DNA of 64,000 bases from Aeromonas diversa CDC 2478-85 (lineage in GTDB: Bacteria; Pseudomonadota; Gammaproteobacteria; Enterobacterales; Aeromonadaceae): NCBI RefSeq assembly GCF_000819805.1, contig NZ_CDCE01000008.1, forward strand, positions 46,657-110,656, read 5' to 3'. The notes below the pieces were generated by a model that did no database searches, was not told the origin of the DNA, and saw only the letters and a program-made list of their open reading frames with translations. A program made the translations under genes and the position numbers. Shown here one piece after another: positions 45,787-56,816 of this stretch (the first letter of the stretch is position 1; each line of letters starts with the position of its first letter).

Positions 45787-46722
45787 CTACAGTGAAGGGT
45801 GGTTCATTTCTGCAATATTCCACTCGAAGTAGTTACAGCGTTTAAGTTCGGCAATGCCATATAACCGCCCCATAACTCGCGATGGGCCTAGAATGGAATA
45901 TTCAGATGTATAGAAAAGGTATACTGCCAACAGATAGTTGTTGATCAGCTCATCCAGCGAAGAAAATTGCTCATGTACTTGAGAATATAAGGTTTTCTTC
46001 AGTTCATCCCATTCTTGCATCGTTAAGAAACCGCAAGCAATGCCACTTCTCATCAACATGGCTGCGCGCTGTAGATTAAATGCAGCTGAGATATTAACCG
46101 ATTTTTGAGAGGCTAATAGTTCTATGCCACAGCGCTTGGCCAGCACTGACAGATGGGCAAGTTGTGAGGCGTAGAGTGTTGCGTCTTCACGAGCAAAATT
46201 TCTTGGGTCAAGGAATTCAATTAATGTTTCATCAAGGTTTTTTTTGTTATCTATGTCATAACTGACACTCAAGGTGATTTTCTTCGACTCGATCATCTCT
46301 GAATTATGAGTGTCGCATTCTTCGATGCCGTTGATATAGTTTTTACCCGATTTACTCCCATTGCCGACATCCGAAATAGAATATAGGCTGCCCAGTTTAA
46401 CCAGCAACATATCCATGTCATCTTTGCAGGGATGCACTATGCTGTGGTTGATGCCTGCTTTAATGTCATTGTTATCTGCCTTGGTTGTTGAGAGCGCACG
46501 CTGCTTTAAAAAGGTTCGCCCAAGGGGAAATATGCCAAGAAAAATAACAAAGCCAATAAATATGTTTCCAACCCATGCCATGCTCATCACGGCATCATAA
46601 ATATCTCTGCTTGTATGGACTTCTAATAGACCAGGTAGAAAAGCCCAGGCAATCATTACAGCAGTGATCAGCGCAAAGGTGCGAAGAAGCACTTCAATAT
46701 CTTTATAGAAAAACTTTAACAT
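45787..46722 (-). CDS. Membrane protein with a possible DUF1266-like domain
   Basis: A 311-residue protein with two N-terminal membrane segments (about 12-33 and 47-69) and a large soluble part. The stretch AFNLQRAAMLMRSGIACGFL, then TMQEWDELKKTLYSQVHEQF, then LDELINNYLLAVYLF resembles DUF1266 domains, but the likeness is loose. It is more AT-rich than the core genes and stands alone in the accessory zone, which suggests transfer. Function unknown. Confidence 0.6.
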   Translation of the reverse strand: MLKFFYKDIEVLLRTFALITAVMIAWAFLPGLLEVHTSRDIYDAVMSMAWVGNIFIGFVIFLGIFPLGRTFLKQRALSTTKADNNDIKAGINHSIVHPCKDDMDMLLVKLGSLYSISDVGNGSKSGKNYINGIEECDTHNSEMIESKKITLSVSYDIDNKKNLDETLIEFLDPRNFAREDATLYASQLAHLSVLAKRCGIELLASQKSVNISAAFNLQRAAMLMRSGIACGFLTMQEWDELKKTLYSQVHEQFSSLDELINNYLLAVYLFYTSEYSILGPSRVMGRLYGIAELKRCNYFEWNIAEMNHPSL

Positions 46723-47073
46723 TATTGTATCCCATGACTTTTAGTGTGTTGCCTTAGCCATCAAGTATTGGTTTATTGATGTAAGACTCTGACAAAAGTT
46801 TTTATAATGTGTCATTACTCAATTTGGCCTCCTTTGAGGCTGCGCAAGGCATGGTACTCAATCGAGGTTAATAATGCCAATGGAGCTTGTGCGATACCTT
46901 GGGTGGCTTGAACACAGAGGGGCTTTTCCGTGGACGAGCCGACGATTGGCATCGGCTGTCCTTTTGAAAGGCCGAAGAGGATGCCACTGTCATTGCCGCT
47001 AGGTAGAGTGAGGAAAAAACGTCTCTTCAAAGGCTATGCTTGGCCGAGCTCCTCCAGGTGGGGACCACAGCAG
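46723..47073. other. Intergenic stretch without a supported gene
   Basis: This stretch lies between the membrane-protein gene and the trp terminator. Open frames exist on both strands (for example 46815-47030 minus), but none has a ribosome site, composition or family that supports it. The part at 46723-46800 probably holds the promoter of the membrane-protein gene. Confidence 0.4.
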
Positions 47074-47102
47074 AAAAAGAAAAGGGAGCCCATCAGGCTC
47101 CC
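47074..47102 (-). terminator. Terminator of the trp operon
   Basis: On the minus strand GGGAGCC, TGATG, GGCTCCC is followed by TTTTCTTTTTC, just after trpA. Confidence 0.85.
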
Positions 47103-47149
47103 TCGTTGCAAACCGCCACTCATGGCCAACGGCCGTTGAGCAACGCCAA

Positions 47150-47955
47150 TCAGCGATTGGTCGCCGCCTTCATCCCTTCCACAAACTCCTTGAGGCGCAC
47201 CAGCATACGGGCCGGATCCTGATGGTGGGTCTCGATGATCTTCACCACGGCTGAGCCTGAGATGGCGCCGGCAGCGCCGGCCTTGATGGCGTCACGCACC
47301 TGGGCCGGCTCGCTGATGCCAAAGCCGAGCAGGGCGGGCGGGGCATTAAACTCGCGCAGGGTGTTGATAAGCCCCTCAACCGGCATGCCGGCCTTGGTCT
47401 CGGCGCCGGTCACCCCGGCACGGCTCACCAGGTAGGTGTAACCGCGGCCGAGCTCGGCGACGGCTTTGAGGGTCTCGCCGTCCCCGTTGGGGGGGGCGAT
47501 AAAGATGCTGTCGATGCCGAACCGGTCGGCGGCGGCCTTGTAGGGCGCGCACATCTGCACCGGCACGTCGGCCACCAGCACTGAGTCAACCCCCGCCTGC
47601 TGGCACTTCTCGTAGAAGCCGTCGATCTTGCGCACATAGACCAAGTTGGCGTAGACCAGCAGGCCAATGGGCAGACTCGGGTACTTGGTGCGGATGCGCC
47701 CCAGCAGCTCGAAGCAGCGATCCGGCGTGGTGCCGCCGGCGAAGGCGCGCAGGGTGGCACCCTGAATGGTCGGGCCGTCGGCCACCGGATCGGAGAAGGG
47801 GATACCGAGCTCGAGGGCGTCGGCGCCCCCCTCGACCAGGGCGTCGACGATGGCGAGCGACAGCTCGGGGGTGGGGTCGCCCAGGGTCACAAACGGCACG
47901 AAGGCGCCCTGCTTGGCGGCGTCGAGACGGTCAAACATATCCGCATAGCGATTCA

Positions 47956-47956
<1 letters not shown>
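47150..47956 (-). CDS. trpA: Tryptophan synthase alpha chain
   Basis: A 268-residue subunit that splits indole-3-glycerol phosphate to indole and glyceraldehyde phosphate. The catalytic Glu is in [20 protein letters not shown] and Asp in VLVADVP, and the phosphate loop is [10 protein letters not shown]. Length matches E. coli TrpA (268). The ATG overlaps the trpB stop (TAATG), typical of coupled translation of the two subunits, which form an alpha2-beta2 complex. It is the last gene of the operon. Confidence 0.97.
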
Positions 47957-49146
<1,190 letters not shown>

Positions 49147-49160
49147 GGTCATCTTCCTTA

Positions 49161-50555
49161 TCAAAGCTGGTGCAACTGGTCGAACGCGGCGGCAAGCTTG
49201 CCCGCGTCCTTCACGCCGGGGGCAGACTCGACCCCGGAGTTAAAATCAAGGCCCAGGCAGCCCACCCGGGCCGCCTCGAGGGCGTTAGCGGGGCCGAGCC
49301 CCCCGGCCAGCATCAGGCGCGACTTGTCGAGCCCGGCGAGCAGGCCCCAGTCGAAGGCGACGCCGGTGCCGCCGCTCTGGCCGGCCACCTTGCTGTCGAG
49401 CAGCAGGCGATCGCAGGGGTAATCGAGGGCGGGCAGCGGCTCACCGGCCGTCACCGGCACCGCCTTCCAGATCTGGCACCCTTCCGGCAGCAGGGGGCGC
49501 AGGCGGGCGATGAAGAAGGCATCTTCCTCCCCGTGCAGCTGCACCGCCGCGAGCCCCAGCGCCTCGACCGTCTTGGCGATGGTCTCGGGCTGGGCGCCGC
49601 GAAACACCCCGACGTAATCGAGGGGGGCGCCGGCCATCACGGTGCGGGCGGCCGGGATGTCCACGTAGCGCGGGCTCTTGGCCACGAAGATAAGGCCGCC
49701 AAACACCGCCCCCGCCTGATAGGCCGCGGCCGCGTCCTCGGGGCGGGTCAGGCCGCACACCTTGTTCTGGCCCAGCACCAGTTTGCGCACCGCGCGGGGC
49801 AGGTCGGCCTCGGCCATCAGGGAAGAGCCGACCAGGAAGGCCTTGGCGTGGGGGCGCAGGCTGGCCACCTGGGCGCGGTGGTGGATCCCGGACTCGCTCA
49901 CGACCAGGCGATCGCCCGGAATGCGCGCCGACAGGTGACGGGTGCGTTCGAGATCGACGCTGAGATCGCGCAGGTCCCGGTTATTGATGCCGATGACGGG
50001 GGCGCCGAGGGCGATGGCCCGCTCGGCCTCTTCGTCGTTGCTCACCTCGGTGAGCACCCCCATGCCAAGCTCGCGGGCGATGGCGAACAGGGTGCGATAC
50101 CCCTCGTCGCTGAGCACCGAGAGCATCAGCAAGATGGCGTCGGCCTGGTAGTGGCGCGCCAGATAGACCTGGTAGGGGTCAATCATGAAGTCTTTGCACA
50201 GCACCGGTTGGCTGACCCGGCCACGCACCCGCGGCAGGAAGGCGAAGTCCCCCTGGAAATAGGGCTCGTCGGTCAGCACCGAGATGGCGGCCGCATAGGG
50301 GGCGTAGGCGTCGGCGATCGCCTCCGGGTGGAAGTCGGCGCGGATCAACCCCTTGGAGGGGGAGGCGCGCTTGCACTCCATGATGAAGCGGGTGCCGCCC
50401 TGGCGCAGGGCCCCCTCGAAGTCCCGATCGCTTGGGGTCAGCTGATGGCGAAAGCTCTCCAGGGGCTCTGCCTGCTTGCGCTCCTCCAGCCACTGCTGCT
50501 TGGCCGCGACTATCTTGCCGAGAATGGTCTGACTGAGGGAGGGGTGATTGAGCAT
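49161..50555 (-). CDS. trpC: Bifunctional indole-3-glycerol phosphate synthase / phosphoribosylanthranilate isomerase
   Basis: A 464-residue fusion catalysing two successive steps. The N-terminal synthase (about 1-255) has [35 protein letters not shown] and [16 protein letters not shown]. The C-terminal isomerase (TrpF) starts at [19 protein letters not shown] and ends [17 protein letters not shown]. This trpCF fusion is the enteric and Aeromonas-type arrangement. The ATG at 50555 follows AAGGACCACATC; an alternative at 50582 overlaps the trpD stop (TAATG) and would add nine residues. Confidence 0.95.
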   Translation of the reverse strand: MLNHPSLSQTILGKIVAAKQQWLEERKQAEPLESFRHQLTPSDRDFEGALRQGGTRFIMECKRASPSKGLIRADFHPEAIADAYAPYAAAISVLTDEPYFQGDFAFLPRVRGRVSQPVLCKDFMIDPYQVYLARHYQADAILLMLSVLSDEGYRTLFAIARELGMGVLTEVSNDEEAERAIALGAPVIGINNRDLRDLSVDLERTRHLSARIPGDRLVVSESGIHHRAQVASLRPHAKAFLVGSSLMAEADLPRAVRKLVLGQNKVCGLTRPEDAAAAYQAGAVFGGLIFVAKSPRYVDIPAARTVMAGAPLDYVGVFRGAQPETIAKTVEALGLAAVQLHGEEDAFFIARLRPLLPEGCQIWKAVPVTAGEPLPALDYPCDRLLLDSKVAGQSGGTGVAFDWGLLAGLDKSRLMLAGGLGPANALEAARVGCLGLDFNSGVESAPGVKDAGKLAAAFDQLHQL

Positions 50556-50581
50556 GATGTGGTCCTTGTGCATCGATTCCA

Positions 50582-51592
50582 TTATTCGGCGTGGCTTAAG
50601 GTGGCCAGGGCGCGGGCCAGCTCGGCGGCCTTGCCGCTCGCCAGCACCGCCAGCACGCGCTCGGCCCCTTCCTTCAGGCTCTTCACCTGGCCTGCCATCA
50701 GCAGCAGGGGGGCCACGTTGGCGGCGATGGCGGCGTTGTGGGCCGGCGTGCCCTGCCCCGCCAGGATGGCGGTGGTGATGGCCCGATTTTCTTCCGGTTC
50801 ACCACCGGCGATGGCGCTCACCGGGTGGGTCTCGAGCCCAAAATCGGCCGGGGTCAGCAGGTATTCGCGGATCTCGCCGTCACGGATCTCGGCCACCTGG
50901 GTCGGGCCGTGGATGGCCACCTCGTCGAGGCCGGCGCCGTGTACCACCATACCCGTTTTCAGCCCCAAGGCCAGCAGGGTTTCGGCGATGGGGCGCACCA
51001 GCTCGGGGGCATAGACCCCCATCAGCTGATAGCCGGGACGGGCCGGGTTGATGAGCGGCCCCAGCACGTTGAACAGGGTGCGGGTCTTGAGGGCCTGACG
51101 CACCGGCATGGCGTGGCGCACCCCGGCGTGGTACTGGGGCGCGAACAGGAAGCAGACCCCCAGCTCGTCGAGGCAATGGCGCGCCTGCTCCGGGCTCATG
51201 TCGAGCCGGATCCCCATCTTGTCGAGCAGATCGCTCGAGCCAGACTTGCTCGACACCGAGCGGTTGCCATGCTTGGCCACTTTCAGGCCGCAGGCGGCGG
51301 CCACCAGGGCCGAGGTGGTGGAGACGTTGATGGTGTTGAGACCGTCACCGCCGGTGCCGACGATGTCGCAGAAGGCGTAGTCCGGACGCGGGAAGGGGCG
51401 GGCCTCGGCCAGCAGCGCCTCGGCGGCGCCGGCGATCTCCTGCGGAGTCTCCCCCTTGATCTTGAGGGCGGTGAGCAGGCTGGCCAGCAGCACGGGCTCC
51501 ACCTCGCCGCGGATCACCTGACCGAAGGCGTCGCGGGCCTGTTCACGGCTGAGGCTGTGGCCCTGATAGAGGGTAGTGAGAAACTGATGCAT
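50582..51592 (-). CDS. trpD: Anthranilate phosphoribosyltransferase
   Basis: A 336-residue enzyme that joins anthranilate and PRPP. Family motifs are DIVGTGGDGLNTINVSTTSA (PRPP site), KHGNRSVSSKSGSSDLLD and GPLINPARPGYQLMGVY. Unlike E. coli, where TrpD is fused to the glutaminase, this is the separate form; trpG is a separate gene just upstream. The ATG follows GGAGGCTCAT. Confidence 0.96.
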   Translation of the reverse strand: MHQFLTTLYQGHSLSREQARDAFGQVIRGEVEPVLLASLLTALKIKGETPQEIAGAAEALLAEARPFPRPDYAFCDIVGTGGDGLNTINVSTTSALVAAACGLKVAKHGNRSVSSKSGSSDLLDKMGIRLDMSPEQARHCLDELGVCFLFAPQYHAGVRHAMPVRQALKTRTLFNVLGPLINPARPGYQLMGVYAPELVRPIAETLLALGLKTGMVVHGAGLDEVAIHGPTQVAEIRDGEIREYLLTPADFGLETHPVSAIAGGEPEENRAITTAILAGQGTPAHNAAIAANVAPLLLMAGQVKSLKEGAERVLAVLASGKAAELARALATLSHAE

Positions 51593-51606
51593 ATGAGCCT
51601 CCTTGC

Positions 51607-52203
51607 TTACTGGGGATCGCCGGCGCGGGTGATATGGGCCAGGGCCTGGGTCAGCAGACGGGCCCCTTCGCTGGTCAAAATGGACTCCGGATGGAACTGA
51701 AAGCCGAGGGCGCGATCCTCGGGCTGCTCGATGGCCATGGGCATACCCTGATAGTGGGCGGTCACCGTCAGCTCGGGGGGCACATAGGTGGCGACCAGGG
51801 AGTGGTAGCGGGCCACCGGCAGGGGGTGAGAGAGGCCGGCGAAGGGGCCGTGGCCGTCGTGCTCAATCAGGGAGCGCTTGCCGTGGACTATCTCGCCGGC
51901 CGGGCCGACCGTGCCGCCGTAGGCTTCGCACAGGGCCTGATGGCCGAGGCAGATGCCGAGGAGCGGCACCTTGCCGCGGGCCAGGGTAATGAGTTCGATG
52001 AGGCAGCCCGCCTCATGGGGGGCGCCCGGTCCCGGCGAGAGCACCAGCACCGCCTCGCCATCACAGGCGGCGATCTCCTCCATGATACGGGCGGCGGGCA
52101 GGCTGTTGCGGTAGATCCGCACCGGATAGCCGAGGGAGCGGAACTGGTCGACGAGGTTGTAGGTAAACGAATCGAAGTTATCGAGCAGGAAGATGTTAGT
52201 CAT
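51607..52203 (-). CDS. trpG: Anthranilate synthase component II (glutaminase)
   Basis: A 198-residue class I glutamine amidotransferase that feeds ammonia to TrpE. The start is [20 protein letters not shown]; the nucleophile Cys is in [17 protein letters not shown]; His and Glu are in [11 protein letters not shown]. It overlaps the end of trpE by 8 bases, so the two subunits are coupled. In E. coli this part is fused to TrpD. Confidence 0.96.
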   Translation of the reverse strand: MTNIFLLDNFDSFTYNLVDQFRSLGYPVRIYRNSLPAARIMEEIAACDGEAVLVLSPGPGAPHEAGCLIELITLARGKVPLLGICLGHQALCEAYGGTVGPAGEIVHGKRSLIEHDGHGPFAGLSHPLPVARYHSLVATYVPPELTVTAHYQGMPMAIEQPEDRALGFQFHPESILTSEGARLLTQALAHITRAGDPQ

Positions 52204-53815
52204 GGGTCACGTCCTTATGATGCTGTTCCTGCGGGGCGCTCAGGGCTTGAAGGGTGGTGCCGTGGCTGGCGGCGATGGCCGAGAGCACGGCGGCGGCCTT
52301 GGCGCGGGTCTCGTCCGCCTCGGCCTGCGGTTTGGAGTCGTAGACCACGCCGGCGCCGGCCTGCACGTGGGCGATCCCATTTTTGACGAAGGCGGAGCGG
52401 ATCACGATGCAGGTGTCCATCTCGCCGTCACCGCTTACATACCCCACGGCGCCGCCATAGCTGCCGCGTCGCTTCCCCTCCACCAGACGAATGAGCTCGC
52501 TGGCGCGTATCTTGGGGGCGCCGGTCAGGGTGCCCATGTTCATGCAGGCCTGATAGGCGTGCAGGGCGTCGAGATCGGAGCGCAAGGTGCCCACCACCCG
52601 GGAGACCAGATGCATCACGTGGCTGTAGCGATCCACCTTGAGCAGGTCCTTCACATAGCGGGTGCCGGGCTCACTGATGCGGGCGATGTCGTTGCGACCG
52701 AGATCGACCAGCATCAGGTGTTCGGCCACCTCTTTTTCGTCCTGGCGCAGCTCCAGCTCGATGCGGCCATCCAGATCGGCGTTGATGGTGCCATCCGGGT
52801 TGAAGCCACGACGGCGGGTGCCGGCGATGGGATACATCTCCACCTGGCGGCTGGTGGCGCTGAATTTCACCGCGCTCTCGGGGGAGGCGCCAAACAGGGT
52901 GAAGCCCTCGTCCTGCACGAAGAACATGTAGGGGCTGGGGTTGGTCTGCTTGAGGCGGCGATAGGCGGCGAGCGGCGCGGGGCAGGGCAGGGAGAAGCTG
53001 CGCGACGGCACCACCTGGAAGATGTCGCCCTTGCGGATGAAGCCCTTGAGGCGCTCCACCTCGGCGCAGAAGCGCTTGTCATCCTGATCGACCGCGAGAT
53101 TGCCGGTGACGACCGGGGCGGCCTGCTCCGGGGTCGGGGCGGTGGCGCAGGCCTCCTTGAGCTCGGCCAGACGCGCCGAGAGACGGCGATAGCTGGGGCC
53201 GAAGGTGTCGCCCCCGAACACGCAGGCCTGCAACCGGGTGGTCAGCATCTGGTGGTCTATGGTGATCAGGCTCTCGGCCACATAGAAGCAGTAGTCGGGG
53301 CAGTCGTTGCTCCCCTCTGGCACCTCGGGCAGATACTCATAGGCGGCGATCAGGTCATAGGCGAAGCTGCCGCCGAGAAAGAGGCTGCCCGCCTCCTGCT
53401 CGGTCTGCAGTTCGTTGATAAGGGTGCGCAGGGCGTCGAGCACTCCCACCGCCTTGAGGCGGCTGTCCTCATCCTGCGCCTGATCGGCGCGCGGGAAGGT
53501 GAGCAATAACTCACCGCCTACCCCTTGGCTGCGCTCAACCCCTGCCGGCAGCCGCTCGGCCAGCAGCCGTTGCAGCGGCTCACCGTTGGGGGTGAGGGGG
53601 CGCACCTCGACCCGCTGCCCCCGGCACTCCAGGCGCAGGCAGGCATCGGCCAGCAGCAGGCTCTGAGTGCCCGCCTTGCTGTCAATCTCGGCCGACTCGA
53701 GCAGCAGGGTGTTGGGACGTTCGCCGCACAGGGTGCGATAGAGGGCGAGGGGGTCGGCCACATAGGGGGCCGACAGTCGCAGGGATTCGAAGGTGCCGAG
53801 GGGAAGCGGGGTCAT
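52196..53815 (-). CDS. trpE: Anthranilate synthase component I
   Basis: A 539-residue enzyme converting chorismate to anthranilate. The allosteric motif [11 protein letters not shown] (residues 37-47) is the tryptophan feedback site, so product inhibition is expected. The chorismate-binding part has [57 protein letters not shown], and [26 protein letters not shown] precedes the ATG. The position after the DAHP synthase gene puts both committed steps under one attenuator. Confidence 0.96.
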   Translation of the reverse strand: MTPLPLGTFESLRLSAPYVADPLALYRTLCGERPNTLLLESAEIDSKAGTQSLLLADACLRLECRGQRVEVRPLTPNGEPLQRLLAERLPAGVERSQGVGGELLLTFPRADQAQDEDSRLKAVGVLDALRTLINELQTEQEAGSLFLGGSFAYDLIAAYEYLPEVPEGSNDCPDYCFYVAESLITIDHQMLTTRLQACVFGGDTFGPSYRRLSARLAELKEACATAPTPEQAAPVVTGNLAVDQDDKRFCAEVERLKGFIRKGDIFQVVPSRSFSLPCPAPLAAYRRLKQTNPSPYMFFVQDEGFTLFGASPESAVKFSATSRQVEMYPIAGTRRRGFNPDGTINADLDGRIELELRQDEKEVAEHLMLVDLGRNDIARISEPGTRYVKDLLKVDRYSHVMHLVSRVVGTLRSDLDALHAYQACMNMGTLTGAPKIRASELIRLVEGKRRGSYGGAVGYVSGDGEMDTCIVIRSAFVKNGIAHVQAGAGVVYDSKPQAEADETRAKAAAVLSAIAASHGTTLQALSAPQEQHHKDVTHD

Positions 53816-53831
53816 GGTTGCATCCTTTCAA

Positions 53832-54845
53832 TCAGAGGTGGCGGCCGGCGGCCTGCACGAAGGGGGTCAGCTCGGCCACCAGCTGGCGGAACAGGGGCTC
53901 GGTCAGGGCCTGATGGCCGTCCGAGAGCGCCTCGGCCGGATTGAGGTGAGCCTCGACGATGACGCCGTCGGCCCCCACCGCGGCGGCGGCGCGCGACAGC
54001 GGGATCACCAGCTCGCGGATGCCGGTGCCGTGGCTCGGGTCGACCAGCACCGGCAGGTGGCTCTTCTGCTTGAGCAGGGCGACCGCATTCAGGTCAAGGG
54101 TGTTGCGGGTGGCGGTCTCGAAGGTGCGGATGCCACGCTCGCAGAGGATGATGCGATGGTTGCCGGCGGCATAGATGTACTCGGCGGCCAGCAGGAACTC
54201 TTCGATGGTGGCCGACAGGCCGCGCTTGAGCAGCACCGGCTTGTCGGTCTGGCCGACCGCGGTGAGCAGGCGGAAGTTCTGCATGTTGCGTGCGCCTATC
54301 TGCAGGCAGTCGACGTATTGGCACATGAGATCCACGTCGCTGGCGTCCATCACCTCGGAGACGGTGGGCAGGCCGTGTTCGCGGTTGGCCTCGGCCAGCA
54401 GCTTGAGCCCCTCCTCCCCGAGTCCCTGGAAGCCATAGGGGCTGGAGCGCGGCTTGAAGGCTCCGCCGCGCAGGGCCTGGGCCCCGTGGCGCTTGACCAT
54501 GGCGGCCACGCTGTGGAGCTGCTCGCTCGATTCCACCGAGCAGGGGCCGGCGATCAGGGCGAAGGTGTCGCCGCCGACCGTGAGATTGCCGATCCGCACC
54601 TGGCTGTCGTGGGGGTGCAGCTCGCGGCTCACCAGCTTGTACTTGGAGAGGATGGGCTTGACCGACTCGACCATGGGGTCGGCATCGAGGTTCAGGCTCT
54701 CGAGCACGCGCTCGTCGCCGAGGGCCCCCAACACGATGCGCTCGGCGCCCGGCAGGTAGAGGGGCTTGAGCCCGGTGCGCTCGATGCGAGCGAGCAGGGT
54801 CTTGGCGTCGGTTTCGCTGGCGGTGGGTTTGAGTACGATGATCAT
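53832..54845 (-). CDS. 3-deoxy-7-phosphoheptulonate synthase, type I-beta
   Basis: A 337-residue first enzyme of the shikimate pathway. An N-terminal ferredoxin-like regulatory domain (about 1-70) precedes the TIM-barrel catalytic domain with [56 protein letters not shown] and [20 protein letters not shown]. This is the Thermotoga/Bacillus-type I-beta form, not the AroFGH type of E. coli. As first gene of the trp operon, behind the Trp leader, its synthesis should follow tryptophan supply. Confidence 0.93.
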   Translation of the reverse strand: MIIVLKPTASETDAKTLLARIERTGLKPLYLPGAERIVLGALGDERVLESLNLDADPMVESVKPILSKYKLVSRELHPHDSQVRIGNLTVGGDTFALIAGPCSVESSEQLHSVAAMVKRHGAQALRGGAFKPRSSPYGFQGLGEEGLKLLAEANREHGLPTVSEVMDASDVDLMCQYVDCLQIGARNMQNFRLLTAVGQTDKPVLLKRGLSATIEEFLLAAEYIYAAGNHRIILCERGIRTFETATRNTLDLNAVALLKQKSHLPVLVDPSHGTGIRELVIPLSRAAAAVGADGVIVEAHLNPAEALSDGHQALTEPLFRQLVAELTPFVQAAGRHL

Positions 54846-54962
54846 GGCCTGGTTTTCCTTGTCTTTAATGTCGTTAAATCAGTGAGTTGGAGTGGTTTGG
54901 GTCAAGCCGCGCCATCGCCAGGTCAGTTTCATCGGTTTCATCGCTCGTCCATTTGCCGGATA

Positions 54963-54990
54963 ATAAAAAAGCCCGCTGGTGTCAGCGGGC
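54963..54990 (-). terminator. trp attenuator terminator
   Basis: On the minus strand GCCCGCTG, ACAC, CAGCGGGC is followed by TTTTTTATTA. AGCGGGC at 55045-55051 (minus), at the leader stop codon, can pair with the first arm as antiterminator, so stalling at the Trp codons of trpL would release the downstream genes. Confidence 0.88.
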
Positions 54991-55049
54991 TTTTCTTGGG
55001 TTCTTTATTTGCTGTCAGGTTTTCAGGTACAGCAACGACCACACGCCCG

Positions 55050-55103
55050 CTATGAGGGAGTGTGCCACCACCAGATCAGGTTGAGGGTGAAGGTCGCTTG
55101 CAT
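55050..55103 (-). CDS. trpL: trp operon leader peptide
   Basis: A 17-codon frame, MQATFTLNLIWWWHTPS, with three Trp codons in a row near the end. It lies between the predicted promoter and the attenuator, 204 bases before the DAHP synthase gene. With low charged tRNA-Trp the ribosome would stall here and favour antitermination. Its length and layout match other trpL peptides. There is an AGGT-type site before the ATG. Confidence 0.92.
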   Translation of the reverse strand: MQATFTLNLIWWWHTPS

Positions 55104-55143
55104 GAGTGAGAATACCTGTTGCCTTGCAGTTGAAGTGCCTACA

Positions 55144-55172
55144 GTAAAACGATATTCCGGCGAGCAAGTCAA
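55144..55172 (-). promoter_or_regulatory. Probable trp operon promoter
   Basis: On the minus strand TTGACT (55172-55167), a 17-base spacer and TTTTAC (55149-55144) form a sigma-70-type promoter; the -35 is good and the -10 poor. It sits 41 bases before the trpL start and overlaps the region before rnm. A convincing TrpR operator was not found. Confidence 0.4.
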
Positions 55173-55187
55173 GCCGCTTTTTCAGCC

Positions 55188-56087
55188 ATGGAGCACCTCA
55201 TCCCCTTGTTACGATTCGATCTGCACTCCCACACCACCGCCTCGGACGGCCATCTCTCCCCCAGCGAACTGGTGCGCCGCGCCGCCGAAAAAGGGGTGGG
55301 TGTGTTAGCCATCACTGACCACGACACCCTTGCCGGGCTTGATGAGGCGGCCGCCACCATCACCGACGAGGCGCTGCCCCTTCGGCTGGTGAGCGGGGTC
55401 GAGATCTCGAGCGGTTGGGAGTCCCACGAGATCCACGTGGTCGGGATCGGCGTCGATGTGAAAAATGACGGTTTGCTCACCTTTTTGGCCGATCAGGGTC
55501 GCCGCCGTCGGGAGCGGGCCGAGGAGATGGGGCGCCGGCTCGAAAAATGCGGCATCCCCGGCGCTTTCGAGGGGGCCCTGGCCCTGGCCGGTGACGCCGA
55601 GGTGACCCGTGCCCACTTCGCCCGCTATCTGGTGAGCGTCGGGGTGGCCGACTCCATGCAGAAGGTGTTCAAGAAGTACCTAAGCCGCGGCAACAAGGGT
55701 TATGTGCCGGCCCAGTGGCCCGAGATGGCGGCCGCCATCGCCATCATCCAGCAGGCCGGCGGACGCGCCGTGCTGGCCCACCCCAGCCGCTACGATCTCT
55801 CGACCAAGTGGCTCAAGCGGCTGCTGGTGGCCTTCAAGGGCGCCGGCGGTGACGCCATGGAGGCCTGCCTGCCCCAGCAGAGCCCGGCCGAGCGCGCCAA
55901 CCTGGGCCAGTGGGCCGAGGAGCACGGCCTGCTCATCTCGGTGGGGTCGGACTTTCACTTCCCCCAGCCCTGGCTGGAGCTTGGCCGAGGCCTGTGGCTG
56001 CCCAAGCATGGCCGCCCCCTGTGGCAGGCCCACCCCGAGCTGTTCGGGCTCACCGCCGCCGACGTCGCGGCAGATGCAACCCCTTGA
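55188..56087 (+). CDS. rnm: PHP-domain 5'-3' exoribonuclease / nucleotide phosphatase (RNase AM)
   Basis: A 299-residue metal-dependent phosphoesterase of the YciV/TrpH group. Metal ligands are in RFDLHSHTTASDGHLSP, LAITDHDTLAG, and the C-terminal SVGSDFHFPQPWLELGRG. In E. coli this protein trims the 5' ends of rRNAs and 3',5'-bisphosphate nucleotides; that role is assumed here. It is divergent from trpL, the same placing as in E. coli, and yciO follows. Confidence 0.9.
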   Translation: MEHLIPLLRFDLHSHTTASDGHLSPSELVRRAAEKGVGVLAITDHDTLAGLDEAAATITDEALPLRLVSGVEISSGWESHEIHVVGIGVDVKNDGLLTFLADQGRRRRERAEEMGRRLEKCGIPGAFEGALALAGDAEVTRAHFARYLVSVGVADSMQKVFKKYLSRGNKGYVPAQWPEMAAAIAIIQQAGGRAVLAHPSRYDLSTKWLKRLLVAFKGAGGDAMEACLPQQSPAERANLGQWAEEHGLLISVGSDFHFPQPWLELGRGLWLPKHGRPLWQAHPELFGLTAADVAADATP

Positions 56088-56195
56088 AAAGGGGCGCACA
56101 ATAGACGTTTGTGGGCCGGCTTGCCGGGCCCGTTCGATGGCGGCCGCAGCCGTCCCATTGCGTGAGCAATCGCCGGGATAACCCCGGGAGGTACC

Positions 56196-56816
56196 ATGAG
56201 TCAGCATTTTTACGTTCACCCCGACAACCCGCAGGCGCGTCTCATCAGCCAGTCGGTGCAGATCCTGCAAAGCGGCGGCGTCATCGCCTATCCGACCGAT
56301 TCGGGCTATGCCCTGGGGTGCATGATGGGGGACAAGGGGGCGCTCGAGCGCATCTGTCGCATTCGCCGCATCGATGCCAGCCACGACTTCACCCTGATGT
56401 GCCGCGATCTCTCCGAGCTCGCCACCTACGCCCGGGTCGAGAACAGCGCGTTTCGCCTCATCAAGAACAATACCCCCGGTGCCTATACCTTCATCTTCAA
56501 GGCCACCAAGGAGGTGCCGCGCCGCCTGATGAACGAGAAGAAGAAGAGCATCGGCATCCGGGTGCCTGACAACAAGATAGCCCTGGCCCTGCTCGAGGCG
56601 ATCGGCGAGCCGCTGCTCTCCACCACCCTGATCCTGCCCGGCTCCGAGATGGCCGAGTATGATCCGGAAGAGATCGCCGACAAGCTCGGCAAGCAGCTCG
56701 ATCTGGTGGTTAATGGCGGCTATCTGGGCGAGCAGCCCACCACGGTCGTGGACTTTTCCGACGACGAGCCGGTGATCCGCCGTCGCGGTGCCGGGGACCC
56801 GACTCCCTTCGAGTGA
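56196..56816 (+). CDS. yciO: Sua5/YciO/YrdC-family protein YciO
   Basis: A 206-residue protein of the threonylcarbamoyl-AMP synthase fold; YciO is a relative of TsaC whose own role is still debated. GGVIAYPTDSGYALGCMMGD and KNNTPGAYTFIFKATKEVPR are conserved motifs. It follows rnm in the same order as in E. coli. GGGAGGTACC precedes the ATG. The stop overlaps the scpA start by one base, so the four genes may be co-transcribed. Confidence 0.92.
   Translation: MSQHFYVHPDNPQARLISQSVQILQSGGVIAYPTDSGYALGCMMGDKGALERICRIRRIDASHDFTLMCRDLSELATYARVENSAFRLIKNNTPGAYTFIFKATKEVPRRLMNEKKKSIGIRVPDNKIALALLEAIGEPLLSTTLILPGSEMAEYDPEEIADKLGKQLDLVVNGGYLGEQPTTVVDFSDDEPVIRRRGAGDPTPFE

Noticed and set aside
46815..47030. 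Possible 71-codon gene on the minus strand
   Set aside because: No ribosome site and no recognisable family.
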